Shown: piece after piece, positions 8,947 through 17,498 of the stretch
Position numbering within the stretch: position 1 is the stretch's first letter
How the letters are laid out: every line of letters begins with the position of its first letter
Source: an uncultured Myxococcales bacterium
GTDB lineage: Bacteria > Myxococcota_A > UBA9042
NCBI GenBank assembly: GCA_903883645.1
Contig: CAISBR010000081.1
Span: 66,833 to 130,832 of the forward strand
DNA: 64,000 nucleotides
Reading direction: 5' to 3'
Program-made: the position numbers and the translations under genes
The notes under the pieces: generated by a model
Database searches by the model: none
What the model was told of the DNA's origin: nothing
The model's input: only the letters and a program-made list of their open reading frames with translations

Positions 8947-9999
8947 ATGACGCAACGGCTCAATAATACCAACTTCTCTGGCCTATGCCGCTGGCTCGCG
9001 CCGGTCTTGGCCACCGCCGTGATGCTGGCCACCGCCTCGATGCTGGGGAGCGGTTTGGCGCTCGCCGACGAGGCTGCCCCGCAACCTGCCGCGGCCGCTG
9101 CGGTACACGGCGAGCATGGTGCGGAACACGCTGCGGAACACGGCGAGCACCGCCACGCCCACCCCGAGCCGTTTACGGTGCTGTCGCTGATGCTGGGCAA
9201 GAATGCCGAGCACGACGGTACTGTGGCCCTACGCGGCAAGATCGAAGAGGCACTGCGCGGCACTGCGTTCGAAAAGACGCTGATCGACGGCCAGCCCTTC
9301 TCGACCGATGGCCACGTTACCCATGTATTCTTTGCCTTTATCTCCATGCTGATCCTGCTGGGCGGCGCCTTCTCGGTGCGCAGTAAGCTCAATGCCAACC
9401 CCGACGTCGGCGTGCTGCCCGAGCGCACGATCGGCATGACGCTCTTCTTCGAGTACGTCATCGGCTCGGTCTGGAACATGATGAAAGGCATGATGGGCGA
9501 GGCCGAGGCGCGCCGGCACCTGCCTCTCGTCGCCACGCTCGCGCTGTACATCTTCACCATGAACGCGATGGCGCTGTTGCCGCTGGGCGATCCGGCGACC
9601 GACAACCTGAACACCAATATCGTCATGGGCCTAACGGTGTTCTTCGCCACGCACATCTCGGGCATCCGCGCCCAGGGTATCGTGAACTACGCCAAGCACT
9701 TCGCCGGCCCCGTGATCTTCTTGGCGCCGCTGATGGTGATTATCGAGATCGTGTCGCACTGCGTTCGGCCTATGTCGCTGTCGCTGCGTCTGCTCGGCAA
9801 CATGTATGGTGACCACAAGGTCATGGAAAACTTCTTGAACTTCCACCTTCCCCTAGTGCCGCTGCCCGTGATGGCGCTAGGTATGGTGGTGGTCGTCGTG
9901 CAGACCGTGGTGTTCACGCTGCTGACGACGGTGTACCTGTCGATGGCCGTGGCGGTTCACGACGATCATGGTCACGGTGAGGATCACGCTCACCACTAA
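8947..9999 (+). CDS. atpB: F0F1 ATP synthase subunit a
   Basis: Membrane subunit that forms the ion half-channels facing the c-ring. The 350-residue protein has the core motif SLRLLGNMYGDH with the essential arginine, PMSLSLRLLGN context, and FLAPLMVIIEIVSHCVRP. Unusual are an N-terminal signal-peptide-like segment (residues about 17-42, ending LALADE), a His/Glu/Ala-rich stretch after it, and a His/Asp-rich C-terminus (DDHGHGEDHAHH). The start at 8947 is chosen because AGGGA lies 8 bases upstream; an ATG at 8938 is in frame but lacks a site. Next comes atpE, 70 bases downstream. Confidence 0.95.
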   Translation: MTQRLNNTNFSGLCRWLAPVLATAVMLATASMLGSGLALADEAAPQPAAAAAVHGEHGAEHAAEHGEHRHAHPEPFTVLSLMLGKNAEHDGTVALRGKIEEALRGTAFEKTLIDGQPFSTDGHVTHVFFAFISMLILLGGAFSVRSKLNANPDVGVLPERTIGMTLFFEYVIGSVWNMMKGMMGEAEARRHLPLVATLALYIFTMNAMALLPLGDPATDNLNTNIVMGLTVFFATHISGIRAQGIVNYAKHFAGPVIFLAPLMVIIEIVSHCVRPMSLSLRLLGNMYGDHKVMENFLNFHLPLVPLPVMALGMVVVVVQTVVFTLLTTVYLSMAVAVHDDHGHGEDHAHH

Positions 10000-10069
10000 A
10001 TGCACGGCAGAAGGGCTCTGCCTGGCTACCCCTGCGACGGCTGCGGCCGTCCGTATCTGGAGGATTCTG

Positions 10070-10417
10070 ATGATGTTCAAGCGCAATCTGACGGCCGCCC
10101 TGACGTTCGTCGCCACCATGCTGCTCTTCGCGAGCACTGCCTTTGCCGACGGCGGCGCGGCGGACAATAAAGAGACTGTCGCGGCCGCTCTGGCGCTCTC
10201 GGCTGGTCTGGGCCTGGGTCTCGCCGCCATTGGTGGCGCGCTCGGTCAGGGCAAGGCTGCGGCCGCTGCTCTCGAAGGCATTGGTCGCAACCCGGCCGCC
10301 GCCAAGGAACTGTTCACCCCCTTGCTGCTCTCGCTCGCGCTCATCGAGTCGCTGGTCATCTACTCGCTCGTGATCGCGTTCATCCTGTCGGGCAAGATCG
10401 ACACGCTCGTCAAGTAG
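10070..10417 (+). CDS. atpE: F0F1 ATP synthase subunit c with N-terminal signal-like extension
   Basis: Rotor-ring subunit. The 115-residue product is longer than the usual 75-90 because residues 1-27 look like a signal peptide ending AFA-DGG. The hairpin follows: helix 1 with GGALGQGKAAAAALEG, the loop GRNPAAA, and helix 2 with LALIESLVIYSLVIAF. The Glu in IES is the ion carrier. The Gln of GQG, Glu-Ser of IES and Tyr of IYS occupy positions that bind Na+ in Ilyobacter-type rings, but the next residue is Leu instead of Thr. GGAGG lies 6 bases before the ATG at 10070; a second ATG follows directly. Confidence 0.95.
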   Translation: MMFKRNLTAALTFVATMLLFASTAFADGGAADNKETVAAALALSAGLGLGLAAIGGALGQGKAAAAALEGIGRNPAAAKELFTPLLLSLALIESLVIYSLVIAFILSGKIDTLVK

Positions 10418-10438
10418 TCTCGGCTACGACGCAAGAGT

Positions 10439-10486
10439 CGCCAAACCGCGAGTTGCACCCGCTGCTCTCGCGGTTTTGGCGTTTTT
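10439..10486 (+). terminator. Rho-independent terminator of the atpI-atpB-atpE unit
   Basis: Left arm CGCCAAACCGCGAG (10439-10452) pairs with right arm CTCGCGGTTTTGGCG (10467-10481) with one unpaired base, a 14-base loop, and TTTTT at 10482-10486. It lies 21 bases after the atpE stop and separates the cluster from the downstream DUF4388 gene. It shows that atpFHAGDC are not in this transcript. Confidence 0.88.
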
Positions 10487-10545
10487 GCACCGCGCAGGGA
10501 ATTCGGGCATGATCGGGGTCGGGTTTTTCGCCCGCCCAAGGTTCG

Positions 10546-12600
10546 ATGTCGCCACTTCCTACCAACTTGCAAGTCATCGTTGTTGCGGATGATCCGATCG
10601 AAGCCGGCATGCTGGCCCTCGATCTGGTCCAAGCCGGCGCTCCCGCCCACGCCGTGCGCGACGCTGAGGCCGCCGTTCTCCAGATCGGCGAGCTGCACGG
10701 CCACGCCGCCAGCACGGTGGTGGTGGTCGCCGCGTTTCGCGAGCTCGCCCAGGCAGTTCACCTGTGGGAAGTGCTGCAGAGAGCCGCGCCCGCCCCCGCA
10801 TTCGTTGCAGTAGTTTTGCGAAGTCAGCGGGATACTGCCGCCAAGTACATCGAAAATTCTGGGTGGTCGGGCGTCGCTGTCCGGCCAGTCACCGCCGAGG
10901 ATCTTGTCGACCTGGTCGGCGCCGCCGCCGATCGCCCCCAAGCGATAGCCCGCGACTTGCGCACAGGCGATCTGCAGTCCGAGAACTTGCTCGACTTGCT
11001 GGCCGGACTAATTGATCGAATTCCGCGGCCTGGAACTGGGCGCACGGCCACGATTCATCTGTCGTCGGGCGATCGGCACGGCATGGTGGCGCTGGTCGAA
11101 GGTGTGCTCGTCCACGCCCAAATCGACGACGCCGGGGGCCGCCACGCCCTAGAGCGCATGTCGACTTGGAAGCACGGCACCTTTGCCCTGGATGCTCTAG
11201 CCTGGAGCGGCCAACCGAGCCTGACCGGGTCTTCGCTGGGGCTGCTGGCCGTGGCGCAAGAGTACGCGCGGCGGGTCGACGAGGCTCGCCTGAACTTGCC
11301 CTACCTCGACAGCGTTTGCACCGTGCGGTGGGAGCGGGTGCGGCCGCTACCGGTGGTGGCGGAGGCGCTGTTCCGCCGCATCGCAACGGGGCTCACCCTG
11401 GGCGACGCGATTGCCGGCGAAGGCGACGACGAACTCGAAGCCTTTGCCGCACTTGAAGCCCGTATCAAACGCGGCGCAGTAGTGCCCGTTGTCGACACCG
11501 CATCGAAAGTGGCGACTGCGCCCGAGGCTGCGACCGCGCCCACCGGCATGTTGGCCAGTCTGCGCCGTACAGGCGTGTCGGCGGGGTTCGAGTCCGCACA
11601 AGCCGCAATGATTCAAGGCGCGCAACTGCCTGAGCGCAAACACTCGCACCCCAGTACCAACCTGTACCGGGTTACCGATCCGATCGCGCCCGCGACACCT
11701 GCACCTGAACTGCCCGCCGCACCGTCTCCAACTCCACCGGCTCTCGACCCGGCTGTGCGCACCACCGCGCCACATGGATCGGGACCCGCGTATTCCGGGC
11801 CCACGCAGCCGATTCGGCAGATTTCGGGTGATTTTACGCAAGACAGCGCGGCGGCACGCGGCCAGCAGGCTGATACGGCCCTGCGCAGCCGCCCCGCTTC
11901 GTCGCTGCTCGCCACCGCCAGCTCGCGCCGCCCAGGCCCCGTCACGGGCTGGTTTGGCGTGGCTTCGGGCGACACGGGCGAAAACGAGGCCATCAACGCC
12001 TTCGAAGCCCGGCGCGCCAATTCCAGCGTGCGCAGCGTCGAGCGCGACAGCGACCGCGACCGCCTGGTGGCTGGGCCCGGCGCAGGTGCCCGCATTTCAA
12101 GCGCCAATGTCAACGGCGACGCGCGGCCGACGGACCGGCCTTACGCTTGGATCCCCACCGCACAACTCGAAGAGGAAGTGCATGAACCACCTGCTCCCAA
12201 AGGCATTCCGCTGCTCAAGCCCAAGAACTGGCCGTGGGCGCTCGCGGCGGTGCTGACGCTGGGTGTGGTGGTTTTCCTCGTGGTGCCCCACGGCAGCAGT
12301 CGGGCGCTCCCTCCGCAAGCCCAGCGCTATCAGGAGGCGGTCGATCTGATTGACAGGGATCACGGCGAGCTGGCGCGCGCGGAACTGCGCGAGCTGGTGC
12401 GCGACGAGCAGGCGCCGGCTGAGTCATGGCTGCATTTGGCCGTGCTCGACATCGAAGCGAAGGACTTCGGCGCTAGCCAGCGAGAATTGAAGACTTACCT
12501 GACCCGCACCGATGCATCGCACCGCGATCGCGCCCGCCGCCTGTATGAGCACGTGTTTGGCGCGCCTCCAGTCGCAGCAGGTCCAGCAGCCGGCCTATGA
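10546..12600 (+). CDS. DUF4388 domain membrane protein with C-terminal TPR-like region
   Basis: 684-residue protein. Residues 1-130 resemble a degenerate response-regulator receiver (VIVVADDPIEAGMLALDLVQAG, then VAVRPVTAEDLVDLV near the end) without a clear phosphoacceptor set. Residues about 145-250 match the DUF4388/PatA N-terminal type (LLDLLAGLIDRIPR, GRHALERMSTWKHGTFALD). A long Pro/Ala-rich linker follows, then one membrane helix near 562-582 (WPWALAAVLTLGVVVFLVV, shown in part) and a C-terminal helical repeat region that looks TPR-like. This suggests a membrane-anchored regulator facing the cytoplasm with a periplasmic C-terminus. The stop overlaps the tsaD start (ATGA). Confidence 0.65.
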   Translation: MSPLPTNLQVIVVADDPIEAGMLALDLVQAGAPAHAVRDAEAAVLQIGELHGHAASTVVVVAAFRELAQAVHLWEVLQRAAPAPAFVAVVLRSQRDTAAKYIENSGWSGVAVRPVTAEDLVDLVGAAADRPQAIARDLRTGDLQSENLLDLLAGLIDRIPRPGTGRTATIHLSSGDRHGMVALVEGVLVHAQIDDAGGRHALERMSTWKHGTFALDALAWSGQPSLTGSSLGLLAVAQEYARRVDEARLNLPYLDSVCTVRWERVRPLPVVAEALFRRIATGLTLGDAIAGEGDDELEAFAALEARIKRGAVVPVVDTASKVATAPEAATAPTGMLASLRRTGVSAGFESAQAAMIQGAQLPERKHSHPSTNLYRVTDPIAPATPAPELPAAPSPTPPALDPAVRTTAPHGSGPAYSGPTQPIRQISGDFTQDSAAARGQQADTALRSRPASSLLATASSRRPGPVTGWFGVASGDTGENEAINAFEARRANSSVRSVERDSDRDRLVAGPGAGARISSANVNGDARPTDRPYAWIPTAQLEEEVHEPPAPKGIPLLKPKNWPWALAAVLTLGVVVFLVVPHGSSRALPPQAQRYQEAVDLIDRDHGELARAELRELVRDEQAPAESWLHLAVLDIEAKDFGASQRELKTYLTRTDASHRDRARRLYEHVFGAPPVAAGPAAGL

Positions 12601-13673
12601 CCAACCTTGCCGGCCCCGTGCTCGGCCTAGAAACGTCGTGTGACGAGACCGCCGCAGCGGTGGTGCAAAGCGGCGTGGTGCTCGCCCATCGCGTCGCCAG
12701 TCAAGTACCAATTCATCAGCGTTTTGGTGGGGTTGTGCCAGAAGTGGCAGCCCGCAATCATCTACTGACGGTGTTGCCGACGCTGCAGGCGGTGCTGAGC
12801 GATGCCCAGTTAACTCCTCAACAACTCAGCGGTATCGCTACCACGAATCGCCCGGGCCTGATTGGCGCGCTGCTGGTGGGTGTGCAAACGGCCAAGGCGC
12901 TGGCGTGGGCGTGGCAGAAGCCCTTGATTGGCGTAGACCATATTCACGCGCATGTGTGGGCGAGTTTTCTGCGGCCACCGACCGAGACCGCGACCCAGTG
13001 GCCGGTGCCGCGGCTGCCATTTGCGGCGTTGGCGGTGTCGGGCGGGCACACGAGCCTGTATGCGGTGCACGGTGCGGACCGGTTCGAACTGCTGGGGCGC
13101 AGCCTCGACGATGCGGCCGGCGAGGCATTCGATAAGCTGGCTAAACTGTTGGGGTTGCCCTACCCAGGTGGCCCCAATGTCGAGCTCGCGGCCGCGCGCG
13201 GCGATGCAACGCGGTTTCGCTTGCCACGCGGGATGTTGGGGCGCGACGACGGGGCTTACTCGTTTTCGGGGCTAAAGACCGCCGCCCGACTCGCGCTTGA
13301 AGCTCTGCCGCCCGACCTAGGTGAGGCCGAGCGGCAGCAGGCCACAGACGACCTGTGCGCTACGTTCCAAGGTGCCGTGGTCGAACAGCTCGTGCGGGTG
13401 AGCCTAGCGAGCGCGGAGCGCCACGGTCTGCGCGATCTGGTGCTGGCGGGCGGCGTAGCGGCGAACAGCGCCCTGCGCCAAGGACTCGCCGAGGCGTGCC
13501 ACCGCAAGCGAATGCGGTTTTGGCCCGTGCCTCCCGCGTACTGCACGGACAACGGCGCGATGGTGGCCGGCTTGGGCGAGGCTCTGTTGCGCCTAGGCCT
13601 CCACGACGACCCGCGCAGCCTAGATGCGCTAGCTACCGGCGAAGTGCGCCGCTTGGCCGCCGCTCAGCTCTGA
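12597..13673 (+). CDS. tsaD: tRNA N6-threonylcarbamoyladenosine transferase TsaD
   Basis: Transfers the threonylcarbamoyl group to A37 of ANN-decoding tRNAs, working with TsaB, TsaC and TsaE. The 358-residue protein has the ASKHA nucleotide fold start GLETSCDETAAAV, the metal-binding DHIHAH motif (His115 and His119), the ALAVSGGHTSLY loop and VLAGGVAANSALR, all standard. A small oddity is TNRPGLIGALLVG, where most members have T-x-GPGL. It overlaps the DUF4388 gene by 4 bases. tsaB is in this window at 22364, in a different operon. Confidence 0.97.
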   Translation: MTNLAGPVLGLETSCDETAAAVVQSGVVLAHRVASQVPIHQRFGGVVPEVAARNHLLTVLPTLQAVLSDAQLTPQQLSGIATTNRPGLIGALLVGVQTAKALAWAWQKPLIGVDHIHAHVWASFLRPPTETATQWPVPRLPFAALAVSGGHTSLYAVHGADRFELLGRSLDDAAGEAFDKLAKLLGLPYPGGPNVELAAARGDATRFRLPRGMLGRDDGAYSFSGLKTAARLALEALPPDLGEAERQQATDDLCATFQGAVVEQLVRVSLASAERHGLRDLVLAGGVAANSALRQGLAEACHRKRMRFWPVPPAYCTDNGAMVAGLGEALLRLGLHDDPRSLDALATGEVRRLAAAQL

Positions 13674-13700
13674 CCACCCCACCGTCCACGAGGCCCTGCT

Positions 13701-14570
13701 ATGGTTCGCCCCGCGCTCGCGCCCAAGAAGTCGCTGGGCCAACATTTCTTGCACGATCAACATGTTCTGACCCGTATTGCCGAACTGGCGGTGCCGCCGG
13801 ATGCCACAGGCGTGGTCGAGATCGGCCCTGGCACCGGCAATTTGACCGCGCCACTGATCGCCACCATGGACCGCGTGGCGCCGCAACTGCCGCTCACGCT
13901 CATCGAGGTAGACAAGCGCACGCCCGAGGTGCTGCGGCGGCGCTTTGGCGACCGGTTTGCGCTGCACATGGGCGACGCAGCGGAAGTCGACTGGCCCGAG
14001 TTGCTCGGTCGCCTGGGGCCGCGGCCCAGTGTGGTAGGAAATCTGCCTTATTACGCGGCATTGCCGATCGTGTTTGCTCTGCTCGACAGTCCGGTGCCGC
14101 CCGAGCGCCTGGTGGTGATGGTGCAGCGCGAGGTGGCCGATCGCATGGCGGCAACCCCACGCGGCGGCGATCGCGGCCAAGTGTCGGTCAAGCTGCAGCT
14201 GCGCGCCCAAGTCGAGGTGGCGTTTCGCGTGGGGCGCGGAGCCTTCCAGCCGCCGCCGAATGTGGATAGCTCGGTGGTGGTGCTGCGACCGCGGCCGTGC
14301 CCGTGGGTGCTGCCGGCGTGGAGTATAACTTCGCAAGTAATTACCGATGGTTTCGCCCTGCGCCGCAAGACATTAGTCAACGCTTTGATGGCGGCCCGCT
14401 GGCCAGGCGCCGAGGTGCGGCGCGTACTGCAAAGCCTACAGCTATCGCCCACCGTGCGCGCCGAAGAGCTCGACAACCCGACGTGGGCCGCCTTGGCTAT
14501 GGAATTGCAAGCACACGCACCACCACTTGCCACTCCGGCAGGTCTGGGCAAGGGCCGCAAAAACTCGTAG
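13701..14570 (+). CDS. rsmA: 16S rRNA dimethyladenosine transferase RsmA (KsgA)
   Basis: Dimethylates A1518 and A1519 of 16S rRNA during 30S maturation. The 289-residue protein has KKSLGQHFLHD at the N-terminus, the SAM-binding motif VVEIGPGTGNLT, the catalytic NLPYYAALPIV motif, and FQPPPNVDSSVV. The C-terminal domain is a little longer than usual and basic. It starts 27 bases after tsaD, with GAGG-like context upstream, and reads into the kinase gene in the same direction. Confidence 0.97.
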   Translation: MVRPALAPKKSLGQHFLHDQHVLTRIAELAVPPDATGVVEIGPGTGNLTAPLIATMDRVAPQLPLTLIEVDKRTPEVLRRRFGDRFALHMGDAAEVDWPELLGRLGPRPSVVGNLPYYAALPIVFALLDSPVPPERLVVMVQREVADRMAATPRGGDRGQVSVKLQLRAQVEVAFRVGRGAFQPPPNVDSSVVVLRPRPCPWVLPAWSITSQVITDGFALRRKTLVNALMAARWPGAEVRRVLQSLQLSPTVRAEELDNPTWAALAMELQAHAPPLATPAGLGKGRKNS

Positions 14571-14597
14571 GATCGACCGGTCGTCGCGAGGCCACGC

Positions 14598-16034
14598 ATG
14601 AGCAGCCAGCATTCACCCTACGCCGCCACCCAGCAGTTTGCTGGCTTGGGCGAGCCGATTCCGCCGTCACCCGCCAAGCCGTGGACATCGCTGCCACTTT
14701 TTGGTGGGTTGACCGATGACGCGGTCGAGCGGTTCCGCGAAGCCATGGTGCGGGTGCAGTTTGTGCCCGGCCAGACCATCATCGAGCAGGGCGCCAACGG
14801 CGACGAGATGTACGTGCTCGAGCGCGGCACTATCCGCATCACCGTGCGCAACGACAAGGGCGTGGTCGAATTCGAGCGCACCAGCGTCGCGCCGGCGTTG
14901 TTCGGCGAGATGGCGCTGATTACCCACGAACCGCGCACCGCCAGCATTACCGCCGAAGACGACTGCACCTGCCTGCGCATCAACAAGTTGACCGTCCAAG
15001 AACTGTTCAGCAAGCATCCGACGACCGCCGTCTTCCTCACGCGCCTGGTCGGCGAGCGCTTGATGGAAAGCAAAGGAATCCGAAAGGTTGGCAAGTACGA
15101 GGTGATTGGCCGCTTGGGCTCTGGCGGCGTCGCTACCGTGTTCGAAGCGCGCCACCCGATTCTGGGCACCCCGGTAGCGCTGAAGATGCTGAGCCACGCG
15201 CTGGTGTACGACGAAGCGTTTGCCGAGCATTTTCGCCACGAAGCGCAGCTGGTTGCGGCCCTAAACCACGAGAACATCGTGCGGGTGCTCGATACAGAGC
15301 GCGCCTACGGTACCCACTTTATCGTAATGGAGAAGCTGACCGGCGACCTGCTCGAGTCGATCATCGACAACGGCCAGCCGATCGATTGGCCCAATGTGCG
15401 ACGCATCCTGCGCGAAGTGTGCGACGCGCTTGCCTATTCACATCGCCAGGGGCTGGTCCACCGCGACATCAAGCCGGCCAACGTGTTCTTGCTCACCGAT
15501 GGTAAGGTCAAGCTGCTCGATTTTGGCATCGCCACCAATCCGGGCGGGTCGGCGGGGGGCAAGGTGATGGGGACGCCGTACTATATGAGCCCCGAGCAGA
15601 TCGTCGGCGCGGCGGTTGATGGTCGCAGCGACTTGTATTCGCTCGGGATCATGGCCTACGAGCTGTGCTGCCGCGAGCTGCCGTTCGACGCTGATAACCT
15701 GCAGCAACTATTTGCCAAGCATATCAACGCGCCGCTGCCCGATCCCGTGCTGACCGTGCCTGACTTGCCCGAGGATCTGCGCGAATTCATCCTGCGCGCT
15801 ACCCAAAAAGAGCCCGACGACCGCTTCGCCTCGTGCGCCGAAGCCGCGTCGTTCCTAAAAGCCGCCGCCGAAGTGCCCGTGCTCGACCGTTTTGCGATGA
15901 GTTCGCTGGCAGTGACGTACCACGGGTCGCGGCGCGAGCTGGTCGAACGTGTGCTGGCCGAAGCACAGCGGCAGCTGGCGGGCGTGGCGGGCGTGGCTCT
16001 GTTCGTGGCCCACCGCGGCTCGCTTGACGAGTAA
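14598..16034 (+). CDS. Cyclic nucleotide-binding domain fused to a Ser/Thr protein kinase
   Basis: 478 residues. Residues about 32-150 form a cNMP-binding domain with the phosphate-binding cassette FGEMALITHEPRTASI, including the Arg-Thr-Ala that contacts the cyclic phosphate in CRP/PKA-type domains. Residues about 167-430 are a eukaryote-like kinase: glycine loop GRLGSGGVATVFEA, ALKML lysine, HRDIKPANV catalytic loop, DFGIA, and GTPYYMSPEQ. No transmembrane helix is seen, so it is probably cytoplasmic. The fusion suggests that a cyclic nucleotide controls the kinase, as in eukaryotic PKG, with both modules in one chain. GAGG lies 6 bases before the ATG. It is followed after 6 bases by the transferase gene. 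Confidence 0.9.
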   Translation: MSSQHSPYAATQQFAGLGEPIPPSPAKPWTSLPLFGGLTDDAVERFREAMVRVQFVPGQTIIEQGANGDEMYVLERGTIRITVRNDKGVVEFERTSVAPALFGEMALITHEPRTASITAEDDCTCLRINKLTVQELFSKHPTTAVFLTRLVGERLMESKGIRKVGKYEVIGRLGSGGVATVFEARHPILGTPVALKMLSHALVYDEAFAEHFRHEAQLVAALNHENIVRVLDTERAYGTHFIVMEKLTGDLLESIIDNGQPIDWPNVRRILREVCDALAYSHRQGLVHRDIKPANVFLLTDGKVKLLDFGIATNPGGSAGGKVMGTPYYMSPEQIVGAAVDGRSDLYSLGIMAYELCCRELPFDADNLQQLFAKHINAPLPDPVLTVPDLPEDLREFILRATQKEPDDRFASCAEAASFLKAAAEVPVLDRFAMSSLAVTYHGSRRELVERVLAEAQRQLAGVAGVALFVAHRGSLDE

Positions 16035-16040
16035 TATTCT

Positions 16041-16775
16041 GTGACTATCAGCCCAATCTATGACAGTCCGCCGCAAGTGGTGGTCGATTCGGCGCCGCAC
16101 CCGTGCCCTTATCTCGACTACCGTATGGCCACCTTGCCGATGCGGCTGCCGGTGCGACGGGTCACAAGTGCCGAGTTTTCTGCGCTCTTGGCGCAGGGCG
16201 ACCGCCGTCAGGGTGTGCTGCTGTACCGCCCGACCTGCCAGGGTTGCAGCGCGTGCACGCCGATCCGCCTTGAAATCGGCCAGTTTGAGCCAAGTCGCCA
16301 ACAGCTGCGCGCCTATACCACGGGGCTGCGGCGGCTGCGCGTTGAGTTACAGCGCCCCCAAGTCGATGCCGCACGGGTGGCCCTCTACAATCAGCATCGC
16401 TCGTTGCGCGGGCTCGACCACGGCGACGAGCCGATCGGCGAGCCGGAGTACGCCTCGTTCTTGGTCGAATCGTGCGTAGACACCTGGGAGCTCAGCTACC
16501 ACATGGGCGATACGCTTGTAGGTATTGCCATTTTTGACCGCGCTGCCGATGCCTTGTCCGCTGTGTACTGCCACTTCCAGCCCAATCTGCCAGGGCTGTC
16601 GGTCGGCGTATTCTCCGTCATGGTGCAACTCGAGCTGTGCCGACAGTGGCACTTATCCTATCTTTACCTGGGCTTTGTCATCGATCAAAGCCGGGCGATG
16701 CGCTACAAGGCCGACTACCTGCCCCACCAGCGCCTGCGCGACGGCAAGTGGCAGACCATGCTCCAACGGCCATAG
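16041..16775 (+). CDS. bpt: Arginyl/leucyl-tRNA--protein transferase (ATE/Bpt type)
   Basis: Adds an amino acid from aminoacyl-tRNA to the N-terminus of proteins, marking them for ClpS/ClpAP degradation. The 244-residue protein has PCPYLDYRMA and RPTCQGCSAC, the two conserved Cys-containing motifs of the ATE N-terminus, and the C-terminal GNAT-like part with YLYLGFVIDQSRAMRYKADYLP, shown in part. It starts with GTG at 16041, 6 bases after the kinase stop. Whether it transfers Arg or Leu cannot be told from sequence alone; Bpt is the usual bacterial form. Confidence 0.92.
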   Translation: MTISPIYDSPPQVVVDSAPHPCPYLDYRMATLPMRLPVRRVTSAEFSALLAQGDRRQGVLLYRPTCQGCSACTPIRLEIGQFEPSRQQLRAYTTGLRRLRVELQRPQVDAARVALYNQHRSLRGLDHGDEPIGEPEYASFLVESCVDTWELSYHMGDTLVGIAIFDRAADALSAVYCHFQPNLPGLSVGVFSVMVQLELCRQWHLSYLYLGFVIDQSRAMRYKADYLPHQRLRDGKWQTMLQRP

Positions 16776-16790
16776 AGGTGCAAGCGAGCG

Positions 16791-17495
16791 ATGTGCGGAC
16801 GTTTTACCCAAAAAACCACGCCCGAAGAGCTGGCTCGCGCGTTTGATCTGGCTGCTATTCCAGATGACTTGGGCGAGCGCTTTAACATCGCGCCCCAGTC
16901 GCCGGTGCTGGTGGTGCCAGGCGGCCCAGGGCCGCGGCGGGCGGTGCCGATGCAATGGGGTCTGGTGCCGCAGTGGGCCAAAGATCCAAGCATCGGTGCG
17001 CGGTTAGCCAATGGGCGCAGCGAAAGTGCCCACGAAAAACCCGCCTTCCGCCAGGCTCTTGAGCGCCGACGCGGGCTGCTCCTCATGGACGGCTTCTTTG
17101 AGTGGGCCACCGAGGGCCGGATCAAGGTGCCCTACTATTTTAGCCGGCCTGGCAAAGAGCCCTTTGCGGTCGCGGCTTTGTACGAACGGTGGCTGCCGCC
17201 GGGCGAGCATACCGAGCCGCCACTGCCCCTGTGGACCGCGTGCCTGCTCACCTGTGAGGCTGCGGCCCCCGTGGCCGAGTTCCACGACCGTATGCCGGTG
17301 GTGCTGCCGCGCGACACCTGGCAGCGCTGGCTGCAGGCCGGCCCGCTACATGCCAATGATCTTAGGGAATTGCTGCGTCCCCACGCCGATCACTTCGACG
17401 CCACCCGCCTGAAGCGCTACGTCAACGATGCCCGCCACGAGGGCCCCGCGTGTCTGGAACCCGAGCCACAGGCCAAGGAAGTGCGTTTGATCTAG
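16791..17495 (+). CDS. SRAP domain protein (HMCES/YedK family), abasic-site DNA crosslinker
   Basis: Forms a covalent thiazolidine link with abasic sites in single-stranded DNA through Cys2 after loss of the initiator Met, protecting damaged DNA. The 234-residue protein begins MCGRFTQ, and has the ANGRSESAHEKPAFR motif (Asn74, Arg76, Glu78), GFFEW with the catalytic-helper Glu104, and FHDRMPVVLP with the conserved His. All residues known to matter in YedK are present. It starts 15 bases after the transferase gene and converges with lipA, with only 3 bases between the stops. Confidence 0.95.
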   Translation: MCGRFTQKTTPEELARAFDLAAIPDDLGERFNIAPQSPVLVVPGGPGPRRAVPMQWGLVPQWAKDPSIGARLANGRSESAHEKPAFRQALERRRGLLLMDGFFEWATEGRIKVPYYFSRPGKEPFAVAALYERWLPPGEHTEPPLPLWTACLLTCEAAAPVAEFHDRMPVVLPRDTWQRWLQAGPLHANDLRELLRPHADHFDATRLKRYVNDARHEGPACLEPEPQAKEVRLI

Positions 17496-17498
17496 CCG

